DNA from: Chelydra serpentina
Taxonomy: Eukaryota; Chordata; Testudines; Chelydridae
Reading direction: 5' to 3'
Length of the DNA: 64,000 nt
NCBI GenBank assembly: GCA_037349315.1
Contig: JBAIAC010000007.1
Coordinates: 22,090,001 to 22,154,000, forward strand
In this document: positions 19,400 to 31,891 of the stretch, piece after piece
How the letters are laid out: each line of letters begins with the position of its first letter
Numbering within the stretch: position 1 is the first letter of the stretch
Translations under genes and position numbers: made by a program
The notes under the pieces: generated by a model
What the model saw: the letters and a program-made list of their open reading frames with translations, nothing else
Database searches by the model: none
What the model was told of the DNA's origin: nothing

Positions 19400-22300
19400 A
19401 TGAAGCCAACCCTCTATCTGTGTGTGTTACTTGTTGGACTTCTTGCTATTGTCCATTGTAATCATGACCCTGACCACCACGATGACCATGATGATACAAA
19501 GCCCCAGGAACATCATCCCAGTGTTGAAGTAAATCCTAAAAGCAAAATACCGACTTGTTCCAAAATAGCTCCTAACAATGCTGACTTTGCATTTAGATTC
19601 TACAAGCAGGTTACATCACATGCAGTTGAGAAGAATATTTTCTTCTCTCCTTTGAGCATCTCCACTGCTTTAGCCATGGTGGCTCTAGGTGCTAAATCAA
19701 CCACTCTGACTCAGATTCTTGAAGGACTTGCCTTTAACCTGACAGAGATTGAGGAGAAGGAGATACATGAAGGTTTTCATGATCTCATTCACTTGCTAAA
19801 CCGTCCTGACAGTGAGGTCCAGCTGAATCTGGGAAATGCCCTTTTTGTTGATGAGAAGCTGATACTGTTACAAAAGTTTTTGGATGACATCAAAAGCTTG
19901 TATGAAGCAGAAGCTTTTCCTAGTAACTTCCATAATTCTCCAGAGGCTGAGAAACAGATCAATGATTATATAGAGAAGAAAACCCATGGGAAAATTGCCG
20001 GCTTGATCCAAGGTCTTGATCCACTCACTCTAATGGTTCTTGTCAACTATGTTTACTTTAAAGGTGAGACATGTTATACCAATGGCTACTTATTGCCAAT
20101 ATAAACTTTCAGTGTTTAATTTGTAATCTGAAACAAAACACAAAAATCCCCAATCATTTTTAAGTTTACTTAACAGGATTTTTAGGCCTATGAGATCAAC
20201 TACATTGAAAATAATTATGTCTGGAAAGCTTTTCCAGGAGGATTATATGAAAAAATGTCAAGACTTGGTGTCTGAAATTAGGCACCTTAACTCATAATTA
20301 GGCACCTAAATGTAAGTGGTGATATTATTAGAATTACCAGAATCTCTTTGAAGTCAATGGGGGCTACATTGCTCAGGATATCTGACGATCAGGTCAGTTG
20401 TGACTGGCTTTATCTATTCATGTTTGAAAATTTGTTCTGCCATTCATTGCATGATTCAATATGAAATACGCAGAAAATTAATGGCTAAGTCTTTTTGTGA
20501 ATTGTAATCACATGCACATATTCTCCTTCTGGTAGGAGATGGTGGCCATACACCTATCGGATTACGGTGACTTCCCATGCTGCTATATAAGGAGAGAAAA
20601 CAGCACCTGTCCATTCTTTGCAAAGAGTAGGGACATTTTCTTTAAAATCTTGCAGTATCTGGAATCCACATTGAATGTGTATTTGATAAACAACTTTACA
20701 TAGTAATTTGTCAGATATGTTGAGCAAATGGTATACAGAACACATGAAAAAGTGATTTTAAGGCCTGGAAATCAAGCTTTGAAATGGAATGGTATTCAGC
20801 TAAACGGTAACCACCTCCTAAATCTTGTTAAAGTTGTGTAAAAAAACCTGGTATTTTAGTTAATCCTATCAGGAGTGGGGCGATTCTGTTCTCAATGTAG
20901 CAATGACTGAGTCATGATGATGATTTAAAAGTAAATTAGAAAACAGCGTAACCATTATCATCTATGCAAGAGCAGGCTTGAGTGGGTGTCTCCGGCATTG
21001 CCCTGATAATGTATAGAAGAGGGAAAGGATGGTGCTATGGCTAAAACATGAGTTCCGATTCCACCTCTGTCACAGACTCACTGTGCAACCTTGGGCAGGT
21101 CACATAAGCTCACTGTACCTTGGTTTCTCCATCTGTACTGTGGAGATAGTAATACCTCCATGGCAGGGGTATTCTGAAGCTTAGTTCCTTAATATTTGTA
21201 TAGCTCTTTCAGAGCCTTTGAGCTATAGAAATGCAAAGAATTTTCTATTTAATGTGTGAGATTTAGTGCAAAACTACTTGTTCTAGAAATCACGAGAGAG
21301 AAATCCTGTTAACAGCTGCTCTATTTATGGAGACACTTATGCCACCAAAGGAAAAATATTCTCCCTTTTCCTCTTCAAGAACCTAAATAATGATGCATTG
21401 CAGCACCTAAATTCCCCTTGTGAATCTAGCTCTAAAATTTAAAGCTCATGGAAAAACAAAACACCTTAATTCATTAATTACCTATAAATTGTCAGAAAGC
21501 AGCATCATGTGGAACTGCCTCAAAAATACAGCTTAAAAGAAAATAACAGGATTACTTAATTTCATTTCATGGTTTTCTTCAGGACTTTTAACAGCCCATA
21601 CAAAGTCTCAACACATTAGAGATGCCCATTATACTATTGAAAGAGTCTTACTAACATGATAGAAAACAAAAATCCCCTTAGGAAAACTGGCTTTGAGTTC
21701 CCTTGAATCTATAAATATAGGTTTATTATATTTGATTTACTGTGGTTTATACTAATAAATCCTCTTTCACGCTATAGTCAATTGCATTCTTTCACAGCCA
21801 ACTGGGAAAACCCTTTCAGTGATTCACTCACCCATGAAGCAAAATTTTTTGTTGATGAGAAAACATCAGTTAAAGTAAATATGATGACCCGAGATGGAGG
21901 TTATAACAGTCACTATGATAAGGAGTTGTCTTGTCAGCTGGTGGAAATACCTTACAATGGAAATGCTACAGCATTATTTATCCTGCCTGATAAAGGAAAG
22001 ATGAAGCAAGTAGAGGATTCTCTGTTGAAAGAAACGGTGTTTAAATGGGTAAAATCACTTAAACAAAGGTAACTCTTCTTTTCTGTTTTGAAGTTTTACT
22101 GTAGATATAGAATAGAATCCAAATTGTAGACAAAATTAAACTAGGTGCCACTGTTCTTTGGGTACCACTGTATTGACACATTGGCCATAAAGAACTAAAC
22201 AAAAATAAAGCTGTGACGCTTTTTACTTTCAACAAGTAGGAACTACAGTAGGAATCAGAATGGTCTTGTGGTTAAGGGGCAAGACTGAGAGTCAGGAGAT

Positions 22301-25300
22301 CTAGGGGCTATTCCCATTTCTGCCAGAGACTTTCTACTTATTCTTGAGCCCTTACCTTTACACTGCCACAGTTACGCCATCCTTAAAAAGGTGGACGATG
22401 ACATTTACCTGCCATTGTAAGACTTAACTCACTGATATTTGTAAAACACTTTGACACCTTGGATGGCACTCACGCTTTTGTATCAAATGACAAGATAAAA
22501 AAAAACAGAGTAGGCCTGATTCTGATCTCACACCAATTTTACACTGGCGTCACTCCACTGACTTCAGTGAGTTATTCCTGATTCTCACTGATGTAAGCGA
22601 GAGCAGAATCAGGCCCAGGGAATGTTGATATGACATCTGCCTAGAGCTCAGCAGACTATTCCACACAAAGACTTGACCTGGAAAAAATGTTAGCTAATGC
22701 AGCAGGAAAAAATAATCCAAGATACAGACGTTCAAAGGGAGGGAGGTAGCTGGAAATCAGTATTGCTGAAGACAATGTGAGGTGGCAGCAAAAGTAAACC
22801 AATGTAATATTGGGCTGCATATGCAGAGATTTCAGGTGTTACAGAGCACTGCTGAGATTGCACGTACAGTGAAACATAATTCAGTTCTGGGCACCTTAAC
22901 ACCAGAAATATGTCAATGAGTCTTGAGGGTACATCTATACTCACGCGTCCTGTCGGAGGAGTCCAATCGATCTTCTGGGTTCGATTTATCGCGTCTTGTC
23001 TAGACGCGATAAATCGAACCAGGAAGTGCTCCCCCGTCGATGCTTGTAATCCTGCTCCACGAACAGAGTAGGCGGAGTCGACGGGGGAGCCTGCGCGCCG
23101 CGTGTGGACCCCGGGTAAGTATCTTTTCATTCGAACTAAGATAGCTGAAGTCAAACTATGTTATTCACGTAGCTGAAGTTGCGTATCTTAGTTCGAATTG
23201 GGGGGTTAGTGTAGACCAGTCAGAAAAAATAAACAGTGATTGGAGAGATGAATTTTAAGAGGAAATGTATAAATGTGCACAATGTAGCCAAATTATGACT
23301 AAGGCTGATAGAACTTGTGTATGACAGCACTGTAAATACCCATGGGAATTTATTGGACCAGATACAAATTCTACTTGTTCACCATTTATCATGATGCTGA
23401 TATTGACATTTTACTTGCACACCCCAAATTTCATTGCTCTGGGCAAGCAGAGAAATAGCATTTTGCAAACCTGGCATACAATTATTTGGAGGGTGCAAAC
23501 ATCAAGCAGAGACAGGAATTGCTTAGTGATACAGGATCTGGTCCTGCATCATTAAAATCAATGGGATTTCTGCTGTTGATTCAATTCCTGCAGCAGCAAG
23601 TAATAGGCCATAATTAGGAGTGGTAAGCAAAGGAAAATAATTAGGAGTAAAATCAAGCAAAGGAAAATGTAATCCAGATATCATGAAACATTACGTCATG
23701 TGGAAGGGTCTCCCTAAGGACATGACAGAATTTGAAAAAAAAATAGAACTGGACAGGATAAAGAACTCAAATGTATTTTGTTAGGCAGAAACCTGCATTA
23801 TCAGGGAGCAGGGCAGGGGGAATAGACAAGATGGCCAAAATGGGTGTTTTCCATCTCCAGCTTCTTTGATTCGTTGCCATGAACGGTAATAGTCTGTTGA
23901 ATAAAGAAATTGACGCAGCCTTATGGAACTGAAATGATATTTTGGAAAGGAAGGAGAAGTTTCTAAAGTGTTCCTCACTGCCCAGAAGAATGAACTGAGG
24001 GATTATGAGAAGGCTCATCTCTTCAATAGATACATGATCCTCATGTACTATTCCAAGGAGGGAAAACCAGAGACTAGCATCAGACTGTGTAACAGGTCTA
24101 GAGGCTGAGCAGATAGGAAGGGGGCAGGTGGTTAGAACATTCCCCCTCTCACCCATTGGGTTGTAGAATAGCTGCAGAGTTGCCCCATGAAAACACCTTT
24201 CAGATGCAAGCTCAGTAAGCTCTTGGGTGCCCCCCGCCAAAGGGTGAGAAATAGGAGAATCCATGCAGTGGCAAGTCCCTCCATCCCAGATACTGCACCT
24301 CAGGAGGAACCCAATCCTCTGTGTACTGCTGTAAAGGAAATTTGCACTGAACGGGGTTGCTTACTATATAGAGGCATCACATCCCTACATGGCCCTCCCA
24401 ATTCAGCCTCACACTTCACAGAAAAATGGTGGCAGTTGTGTTGACAAGGGTTTCTCTACAGCCAGAGAGCTGGGGACTGGATTTGCTCCCAAAAGAATGC
24501 AAAAAATCCAAATGGACTTCTTGGCATTCCCAAGAACTATTTCAGGCATCGCTATCTAGCAGGTACTCCACAGTGTTATCTGAATGCAATATTTTATCAT
24601 CATCTTGTATTGCCCTCAACAGAAGAATAGAACTGTACATTCCAAAATTTTCTATATCGGGCTCCTATGATGTCAAAGAGATATTCAAGAGATTGGGTGT
24701 GATCGATGTATTTGAGGACCATGCTGATCTGTCTGGAATCACTGGGAATCCCAACCTAAAGGTTTCAAAAGTAAGTTTGTAAACAGAGGTGATGCTAAAT
24801 GGATTTGTCTGTACCTAATCACCCTCACCCTGGGCAGTGTCTAAGCTATGTTCAGTACAGCTTGGGATACGGTTATCATTACCCTCATGCTATCTTTAAA
24901 CACCCATAACTATGGGACTGGTAGACAGGTCATAAATATGGATACAGTTTTGTCACAGTAAAATTATGCATAATTCACAGCACAGTCATGGTAAAACAGA
25001 TAATTTTGCTCTATGGTCACAGCAACAGTGTGGACTCTGCTGCTGCACAATAACAGGTTGTTAGTTCAGTATGATCTAGTCCTCTTTGAAATGGGACTAG
25101 GTCAAAGCAAACTAACAAACTGTTAACCCAAAGCAGTTGATCAAAGTGAATTAACCAACTGTTTGTGTGGACCCTGCTGCTGGGCATTGACAGTTGGCTA
25201 AATTTACTTTGATCAGCAACTGCAACATTAACAGTTCAGTAGTTCACTTCTCTATCCCCATCTCAAAAAGGACTAGATCAAACTGAACTAATAAACTGTA

Positions 25301-27665
25301 ATGCTTGGCAGCAGGGTCCATATAAATGTTAAAATTCAAGGGACCATGAAAGGTCACCACTGTCCTGGAAAAGTTGAAATAAATGGCAAAACTCACAGGT
25401 TCCTTGACAGTGGTGACCAGAGTGACGTAATCACGTCCTTAGTCATAAACTAGAGCAGTCTGATGGTTGTTTAAATTAAGGCTGTCTATTGAGAGGCCGC
25501 CAAGGGCTCTTCCAATGTCAAGAGACCACTGGGCATAGAGGAACCTTAGCCATGCCGCTTATCCCCCAGACTTGCACCTTATGACACAGTTGGGAAGACT
25601 ATCCTGAGATTCCTCTATGCAAGTGGAATCATGCATCGGCTGGATATGACTGTTTTGCACCACCAGAGTTGCATAGGATTTGGCCAATTGTTTTAAAATG
25701 TGTATATTTTATAACTATAAATGACCTAATCCTGCTCCCGTAGAGGTCACTAGCAAGACTCCCAGTGCCATCAATGTAGGCAGGAGTGGACCTGAGAAAA
25801 GCTGTCTTTTAGGGTGACCAGACAGCAAGTGTGAAAAATCAGGACAGGGGGTGGGGGGGTAATAGGAGCCTATATAAGAAAAAGACCCAAAAATCGGGAC
25901 TGTCCCTATAAAATCGGGACATCTGGTCACCCTACCCTCTTTCCTAGAAAGAAGCAATAACTTGTTCATCACAGATAATGTTCGCTCACTACATCTAACA
26001 CTGTGGTAAATTTTTAATATTTCTAGACACTATGAAGACACATGAGTGCACACAGAAAAATAGTTTAACCACTGCTGACAACTAAAATATAATAACCCAT
26101 AATAATCTTCAATTTAAACTAACATTGGCAAAGAGTATACTTTAGATCACATTAGGCACAATACAGAGAGTTCCAAATACAGAACTTTTTACACAGAAAT
26201 CAGTCAATATTTGGACTTAGAAATGTGAATTGATACCTGGAGCTCAGCTAGCTGGTTCCTTTCCCTCTGAGATCATCATTCCTCTTGAATCTGATCCAGT
26301 TTTCTGCTGTAAACTAATTCTTCACTAGACATTTATTTCAGCTTCTGAGACTAATTTTCTGTGGTGAGGAGTAGTGAATAGGAGAATCCCTTTGTGGTGA
26401 TTTCATTCTTCCAGCTCAGTCTTTTAATATTGATGCTGTAACGGTGCGGGACTCACCCAGTGGAGCCTCATGCTGGTTTCCCTCTGCAGGTCGCTGTCCC
26501 ACTCGCCGTTGGCCCCCGTGTCCCTCCCAGACCCCGGTGCCCTTTTATTTGGGGTGCTGCCCCCTGCCAACACCCCAAATCATAGAATCATAGAATCTCA
26601 GGGTTGGAAGGGACCTCAGGAGGTCATCTAGTCCAACCCCCTGCTCAAAGCAGGACCAACCCCAACTAGATCATCCCAGCCAGGGCTTTGTCAAGCCTGA
26701 CCTTAAAAACCTCTAAGGAAGGAGATTCCACCACCTCCCTAGGTAACCCATTCCAGTGCTTCACCACCCTACTAGTGAAAAAGTTTTTCCTAATATCCAA
26801 CCTAAACCTCCCCCTCTGCAACTTGAGACCATTACTCCTTGTTCTGTCATCTTCTACCACTGAGAACAGTCTAGATCCATCCTCTTTGGAACCCCCTTTT
26901 AGGTAGTTGAAAGCAGCTATCAAATCCCCCCTCACTCTTCTCTTCTGCAGGCTAAACAAAGATCTGGGTCTCCCCTCCCCTGGGAAACCCCACCCTCTAT
27001 CCCCCACCTTGCCTCAGCCTATGGGCTACTGCCAGTCATCATCAAGCCCCCGTTCACTGAGGCAGACTCCCTGAGCTCCTGCCTCACGGCCCTTTTATAA
27101 GGGCCATTTGTGGTCTGTTTGGGGGCACGGCCCCAGCTGTGCTTACTTCCCCAATCAGCCTGGGAGTTGCTTGCCCCCAGCCACAGCCCTCTCCTCAGCT
27201 GTTTTAAGCCCCTCAGGGCAGGAGCGGGGTAGCCATCCTGCTACAATGTGCCTAACCCTGCAGTACGTACTTACACAGACAAAGCTCCTAATGAACTCAT
27301 TGGGAATGCTGTCTGTATTTCTTCCGTTCTGCTCCATCAGTCCTGCTCTTATTGGGCCCATGTCTTAACAGCTGATTTTCCAAAGTGCTCTGTTTAAAAG
27401 GGAGCATGTTTGTTTTCAGCCACTGCCCACTGTTCTGTACTTAGACTGTAACGTTTGCTTCGTTTCCTTGCAGGCTATTCACAAGGCCGTGCTGAATGTT
27501 CATGAGAATGGCACTGAAGCAGCAGCAGTCACTGTCACAGAAATGGTTCCTACATCTCTTCCTCCGGTCATTGAATTCAACAGGCCCTTCCTGATGCTGA
27601 TTATTGATCGAAGCACCGATAGCTTGCTCTTCCTGGGGAAAATTGTAAACCCTACTGAAAAGTAA
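19400..27665 (+). CDS. SERPINA1-like: Serpin gene B: alpha-1-antitrypsin-like, human-type loop length, predicted P1 Thr
   Basis: Predicted 424 aa. Coding exons: 19400-20063, 21798-22068, 24623-24770, 27474-27665, all GT-AG. Exon 2 begins at about 19383. The Met at 19400 is chosen because it aligns with the other copies ([11 protein letters not shown] signal peptide). After the signal comes a markedly His/Asp-rich segment (about residues 20-40). Serpin landmarks: [42 protein letters not shown], hinge GTEAAAVT (374-381), P1-P1' Thr388-Ser389, then [11 protein letters not shown] and [11 protein letters not shown]. Both classical A1AT sequons (FNLT and GNAT) are retained and the P' side of the loop has the human length, so this copy looks closest to canonical SERPINA1. 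P1 Thr is unusual for a clade A serpin. Inhibitory activity is inferred from the hinge; the target is unknown. Confidence 0.92.
21010..21240 (+). repeat. MIR-like SINE in intron 2 of gene B
   Basis: Contains the conserved core CAACCTTGGGCAGGTCACAT and GTTTCTCCATCTGTACTG followed by GGAGATAGTAATACC. Old and non-coding. Confidence 0.75.
22250..23222. repeat. MIR-like SINE and two MITEs in intron 3 of gene B
   Basis: A MIR-like element at about 22250-22475 is followed by a ~105-bp element with inverted ends (GGCCTGATTCTGATCTC / GAGAGCAGAATCAGGCCC, 22513-22617). Next is a ~295-bp element (about 22926-23220) containing an internal hairpin, TCGATTTATCGCGTCT / AGACGCGATAAATCGA, and repeated TTCGAACTAAGATA / TATCTTAGTTCGAA blocks. 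All are non-coding. Confidence 0.6.
25029..25325. mobile_element. Foldback MITE in intron 4 of gene B
   Basis: A pair of arms with the sequence GTTAGTTCAGTATGATCTAGTCCT at about 25060 and its near-reverse complement at about 25266-25290. The outer ends GTGGACTCTGCTGCTG and GGCAGCAGGGTCCATAT are also inverted. About 300 bp, non-coding. Confidence 0.65.
25810..25934 (-). mobile_element. Short MITE, copy 2 of 3 (inverted)
   Basis: Same family as 3921-4044, in the opposite orientation: TAGGGTGACCAGACAGC ... ATCTGGTCACCCTA. 125 bp. Confidence 0.75.
26437..27245 (-). mobile_element. Solo LTR with a CR1 3' end inserted (26581 to about 26957)
   Basis: Terminal TGTAACGG...CTGCTACA gives the TG...CA ends of an LTR. 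A TATA-like TTATAAAAGGGCC on the minus strand (near 27090-27106) sets the orientation. No coding region or second LTR is seen nearby, so it is a solo LTR. A 5'-truncated CR1 copy has inserted in it: on the minus strand it ends with the CR1-type ATTCTATGATTCTATG tail at 26581 and reads [20 protein letters not shown]. The flanking target duplication is not clean. It lies in intron 4 of gene B. Confidence 0.6.
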
Positions 27666-27787
27666 TCTGTCACTGGTGTACATGTCATACCGCTGGTACT
27701 TAGTGCTGGTAAATTCTGATGTGCTCACGTACACCAGCTGGTACTCGTAACTATATAAAAATTGTGATTAACATATATTCCCAAGCA

Positions 27788-27793
27788 AATAAA
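27788..27793 (+). terminator. Polyadenylation signal of gene B
   Basis: AATAAA 123 bases after the stop codon, in the AAGCAAATAAAGCAGGAATGT context shared with C, D and A'. Cleavage is expected about 15-30 bases later. Confidence 0.8.
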
Positions 27794-28039
27794 GCAGGAA
27801 TGTGATAACTCCTTGACTACAAACAGCCTGGTATATCTTTATCCACTAGAAAGTGATCGGTGCAAAGAGTTACATTGTTGCCAATCCCAAAGCCTTCCTT
27901 GGTTTAGAATTAAGGTTTTTTTTCAAGTGCTAAGCCCACCCACATCCTGGAAAAACAAGGTAAATGTCCAACTGAGGGAACCATATTTTAATACTTTACA
28001 CAAATTAATTCCATAGACCATGTGTAGTTTGACTCTAAG

Positions 28040-28370
28040 CAGGAGAGCTAAGAATGTAATTCATTCTGACGAGGTGTACTCTGGCAAGTAATGACTCTGA
28101 AAAGTACTTTGGGGGTCATGGATAACCAAGTGAATATGAGCTCCCAGTGTGACTAAAATGGCTAATGTGATCTTTGGGTGTATTAGGAGGGAAATATCAA
28201 GCAGGAGCGGGGAGGTGGTATTACATCTGAATATGTCATCGGAGAGACCACTTCTGGAACTGTGTCCTGTTTTGGTGTCCACACTTTAGAAAAGATACTG
28301 TAAAACTGGAGAGGGCTCAGAAAAAGAGCTACAAGAATGATTTGTGGTCTGGAAAACATGTTTATGATAA
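28040..28370 (+). mobile_element. CR1 LINE fragment downstream of gene B
   Basis: A decayed CR1 C-terminal segment: GGGGGTCATGGATAACCAAG (usual CR1 'GVMVDNQ' region) through CTGGAGAGGGCTCAGAAAAAGAGC. Frameshifted. Confidence 0.6.
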
Positions 28371-28589
28371 GAAACTTCAGCCTCCAATGTCCATCCATGA
28401 TCCCTGTTATATTTAGAGAGGGCAAAGGGAGAGAGAGACTGGTACCTTGAAGCAGTGGCAGAAGTCCAGTTGCCAACTCAGCTCCTCTAGTACGGTGACT
28501 CCACACTCTCCCAAGCCTTGAATTTCTTCCAAAATAGGTGTTCTGAAATGTCCAGCCCTGTCCTGGAACAATCAGAGAAACGTTACAAT

Positions 28590-30800
28590 CAGAGGAACTG
28601 GAAACAGTATTCTAGCTGCAGTTGCACCAGTACCCAATACAAAAATATAATGACCTCTCTAGTTCTACTTGAGATTCTTTTTATGAATCCATCTTTTTAC
28701 GTATGTATGTAGCCCATTTGGTCACAGCGTCACAGTGGGAGCTCAGGTTCAACTGATTGTCCACCATGACCCCCAGATTTTTTTCAGTCACTATCCCCCA
28801 GGACAGAGTCCTCCATCCTCTCGGTATGGCCCACATGCCTTGTTCCTACATATTTATCTTTACATTTACATCTAGCTGTATTAAAATGCATATTGTTTGC
28901 TTCAACCAAGCTTACCTACTGATCAACATTAATCTATCTCTGAACTGTCCTCTTCATTATTCACCATTCCCCCAATTTTTGTGTCATCTCCAAACTTTAT
29001 TGGTGATGAATTTATGTTTTCTTCCAGGTCAGTGATAAAAATGTTTTATAGCTTAAGGCCAAGAACCAATTCCCTACTGGACCCCACTAGGAACACACCT
29101 GCTCTGTGATGATTCCCCATTTACAAATTATATTTTGAGACATGTTAGTTAGCCAGTTTATAATCCATATAATATGTATTATTGTGGCGGGCTTTGCACT
29201 ACGTCACCCCTTTGTTTCCAGGGGGGGACGAGGTTAACCCCGCCTCCCTGCTCTTATGGCAGTTCGACTACCTCCCCGGTAGTCAGGGCCATATGGCCTA
29301 ATGGTCAAAGTCCTTCTAAATCCCCTCCCCGGGGGATAGCGCGGCCTAGCGGCCGGAGTCCATCTATCTCCTTCGAGGTACGAGGGGGGGGGTTGGTGAA
29401 CTACGTCTCCACACTGATGGAGTCTGGGGTTTAGAGACCCCCGGTAGGGGAGCCCGGGGCCCACCCGCCTCCACCGGGCTCCAACCCAGGGCCCTGTCTT
29501 TAACAGCGTGATTCTCCCGGGTCAGCGGGGAATCCTACCGCAACACGCTGCCCTTAGAGTGGTGGGAGATACCACTCCCTTCCCGTTCCTGGGTCACTTC
29601 CTACCCCTTCTCCAGATGTAGCAGTCCCTGGGGTCTCAGGGTCTTCAGATTCCTCAGCCCCCAACGCTCCCTGGGGTTCTGACAGCTGCCAGTCTCTGGT
29701 CCCACCTCCCGGTCTCTCAGTTCCCTCCTGAACAAGGTACTGCTGCTCCTGGGCTGGAGCTTCCGCTGGGCTTCCTCCTCCCTCAGCCGCCAGCCCTGAC
29801 TGAGCAGCTCTGCAGGCTTTTATACTTGGCTCCCTGTTGGAGCATGCCCAGCAGAGCTTCAGGGGCGTGACTTCCTCTGCCAGCAGGGAAGGGTTAACCC
29901 TCTCAATACCAGTGCGGGGCCAGCCTGCCCCGTCACAACTATGTTCATTTTATATTGTTCTAGCTTTTTCATCTAAATGTCATGCAGTACCAAGTCGAAC
30001 ACCTTATAAGAATCTAAGTATATTACATCAACACTATTATCTTTATCAACCAAACTTGTAATCTCACCAACAAAAGATATCAAGTTAGTTTGACAAGATC
30101 TATTGTCCATAAAGCCATGCTGATTGGCATTAATTGTATTACCTTCCTTTAATTCTTTATTAGTCAAGCCATATATTAGCCTGTGCATTATCATGCCTGG
30201 GATCAATGTCAGATTGAAAGGCCTATTATTAACCAGGTCATCCCATTTACGTGTTTTAAAAACTGGCACATTAGCTTTCTACTTGTCTTCTGGAACCTCC
30301 CCACTGTTCTAAGACTCATTGATATTCAACATTAATGGTTCAGGAAGCTCCTCAGCCAGCTCTTTTAAAATTCTTAGATGCATGGTACTGGACCTACAGA
30401 TTTAAAATTTTATAATTTTAGTAGCTACTGTCTAACATCCTCCTGAGAAACTAGTGGAGTGGAAAGAGTGTTATCATCATCATATGACATAACTACATCA
30501 TCTGCTTCCCCAAGACCCACACTACAGAAAAGAAATATGTATTGAAGACTTCTGCCTTTTCTACATTTTATTGGTAAATTCTACAGTTTCCATCTACAAA
30601 TCGACAAATACCATTCTCAGGTTTCTTTCTGTTCCAAATATACTTAACAAATTCTTTCTGCTCCTCCTTAACTATGCTGGCCACAGATTTCTCCTTGTGT
30701 CCTTTGGCTTCCCTTCTAAACTTTTTTTTTACAATTCCAAGCTTCTGATTTATATTCATTACTATCAGCTTCCCTTTATCCATGGTTGATTTGATTTTCC
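28590..30800 (-). mobile_element. CR1 LINE, minus strand, split by a solo LTR
   Basis: On the minus strand the segment 30269-29973 reads ANQHGFMDNRSCQTNLISF and VDVIYLDSYKVFDLVLHDI, the CR1 reverse transcriptase palm. The 29050-28800 part corresponds to NIFITDLEENI...IKFGDDTKIGGM. The two halves join across the LTR at 29183-29937. Stops and frameshifts show it is dead. A second, similarly oriented CR1 sits at the matching place before gene D. Confidence 0.75.
29183..29937 (-). mobile_element. Solo LTR inserted in CR1
   Basis: A 755-bp GC-rich insert with TGTGGCGGG...CCCGTCACA ends (TG...CA, short inverted repeat) and a minus-strand TATA box GTATAAAAGCC near 29820. CR1 sequence is continuous on both sides. 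A 5-bp target duplication with one mismatch (ATTAT 29178-29182 / ACTAT 29938-29942) flanks it. No internal retroviral or Gypsy genes are present. The choice between endogenous retrovirus and Gypsy is not settled by the LTR alone. Confidence 0.7.
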
Positions 30801-30839
30801 GTCCTTCATTCCATGGCCCACTTTTTTGCCTCTAAAATC

Positions 30840-31377
30840 ATAGACATTTCCAATGCTGTGCTGTCATTGGCTTCCCACCACAAAAGTACTTTCTGATCCT
30901 CTCTGTTGGGAGTTAATGCTGATCCAAACAGCAGTGTAACTGTGGGGTTTTGCTACCGAGTGTTAGTCTTTCTCCAAGAGACGCATTGTGTAGATCAGCT
31001 CTTCCTAGGCACACATGCCCATCTTTCTATTGGTGATGTAATCATTAAGTCTTTCCATACAGAGGTTTCCATAGGTTTGGAGGTGGGAGGGATGAGCAAA
31101 CAGCAGTCACCAGTACCCTCCATATGGCCCCGCTGCTACTTCCTTCCATAAATATTGGCTCTATTCTCCACCATGTGGGTGGACAGTGGACGTTTGACCC
31201 TCCATTCCAGAAAAGCAGTTTCATCACTGTTTGCTCTGCATTCTTGCTAATAATTTCTATTTGCTCTGTTTAATGTTTAATAGTGGACACTCAGCTTAAT
31301 AATGTTCAGGCAATATAAATAAAAGGTGAGGAGCAGTGCAGATTAGATGCATCCAGCAGGATCATTCTGATTGTACT
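30840..31377 (+). promoter_or_regulatory. Upstream block, promoter and non-coding exon 1 of gene C
   Basis: After the shared upstream block, an HNF1-like GTTTAATGTTTAAT lies at 31268-31281 and TATAAATAA at 31314-31322. The exon 1 segment (GCAGATTAGATGCATCCAGC) ends at 31377 before ACT|GTAAGT. The layout is the same in D. The transcription start near 31345 is inferred from the TATA spacing. Confidence 0.7.
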
Positions 31378-31487
31378 GTAAGTACTGCCATATTTTATCC
31401 AAAGAGGCTTTGAACTCATATTAGCTATGTGAAATGCAGTTGATTTTATGGGATTTCATTCAAGTATGGGTGACTCTGTTAAAAATA

Positions 31488-31891
31488 AATCGTTCTGAAT
31501 CAGAACAAAAAGTCAAAAGTTTGAATTTTCCCATGAAACCAAGTTCCCCTCCCCCACAAAACATTCTTTTTGGTCATCAGAAATGTTTAATTTTGATAAA
31601 ATTAAAAGATTTTGTTTCAGTTTTGACTTTTTGGCATTAGTTTTTTTTAATTGTTTTTATTTTAACCTTATATTGTTTTATAAAATAATATGAACATAAA
31701 ATAAAATACAAAACAAGTATAAAACAAGGAAAAATATAAATAGAATAGAAATTTTAAAAACACTTTTGATTTCTTTTCTAAACGAAACTTCATTAGAGTT
31801 GACATAACCCTTTAGAACGTTTCTATTTTGATGAATCAGCATTTTCTAATGGAAAAACGTTCCATCTGGACATTTTCAACCAGCTCTAGCA
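31488..31891. mobile_element. MITE remnant in intron 1 of gene C
   Basis: An A/T-rich element ending in CAACCAGCTCTAGC. Its counterpart in gene D intron 1 (about 45531-45955) keeps the other end (GGAGCTGGTTGAAAG), so the pair shows a hAT-like 'AGAGCTGGTTGAAA' inverted end. The shared position means the insertion predates the C/D duplication. Confidence 0.55.

Noticed and set aside
23767..24264. 165-codon minus-strand frame in intron 3 of gene B
   Set aside because: No domain, no upstream promoter and no copy in the other units; most likely chance.
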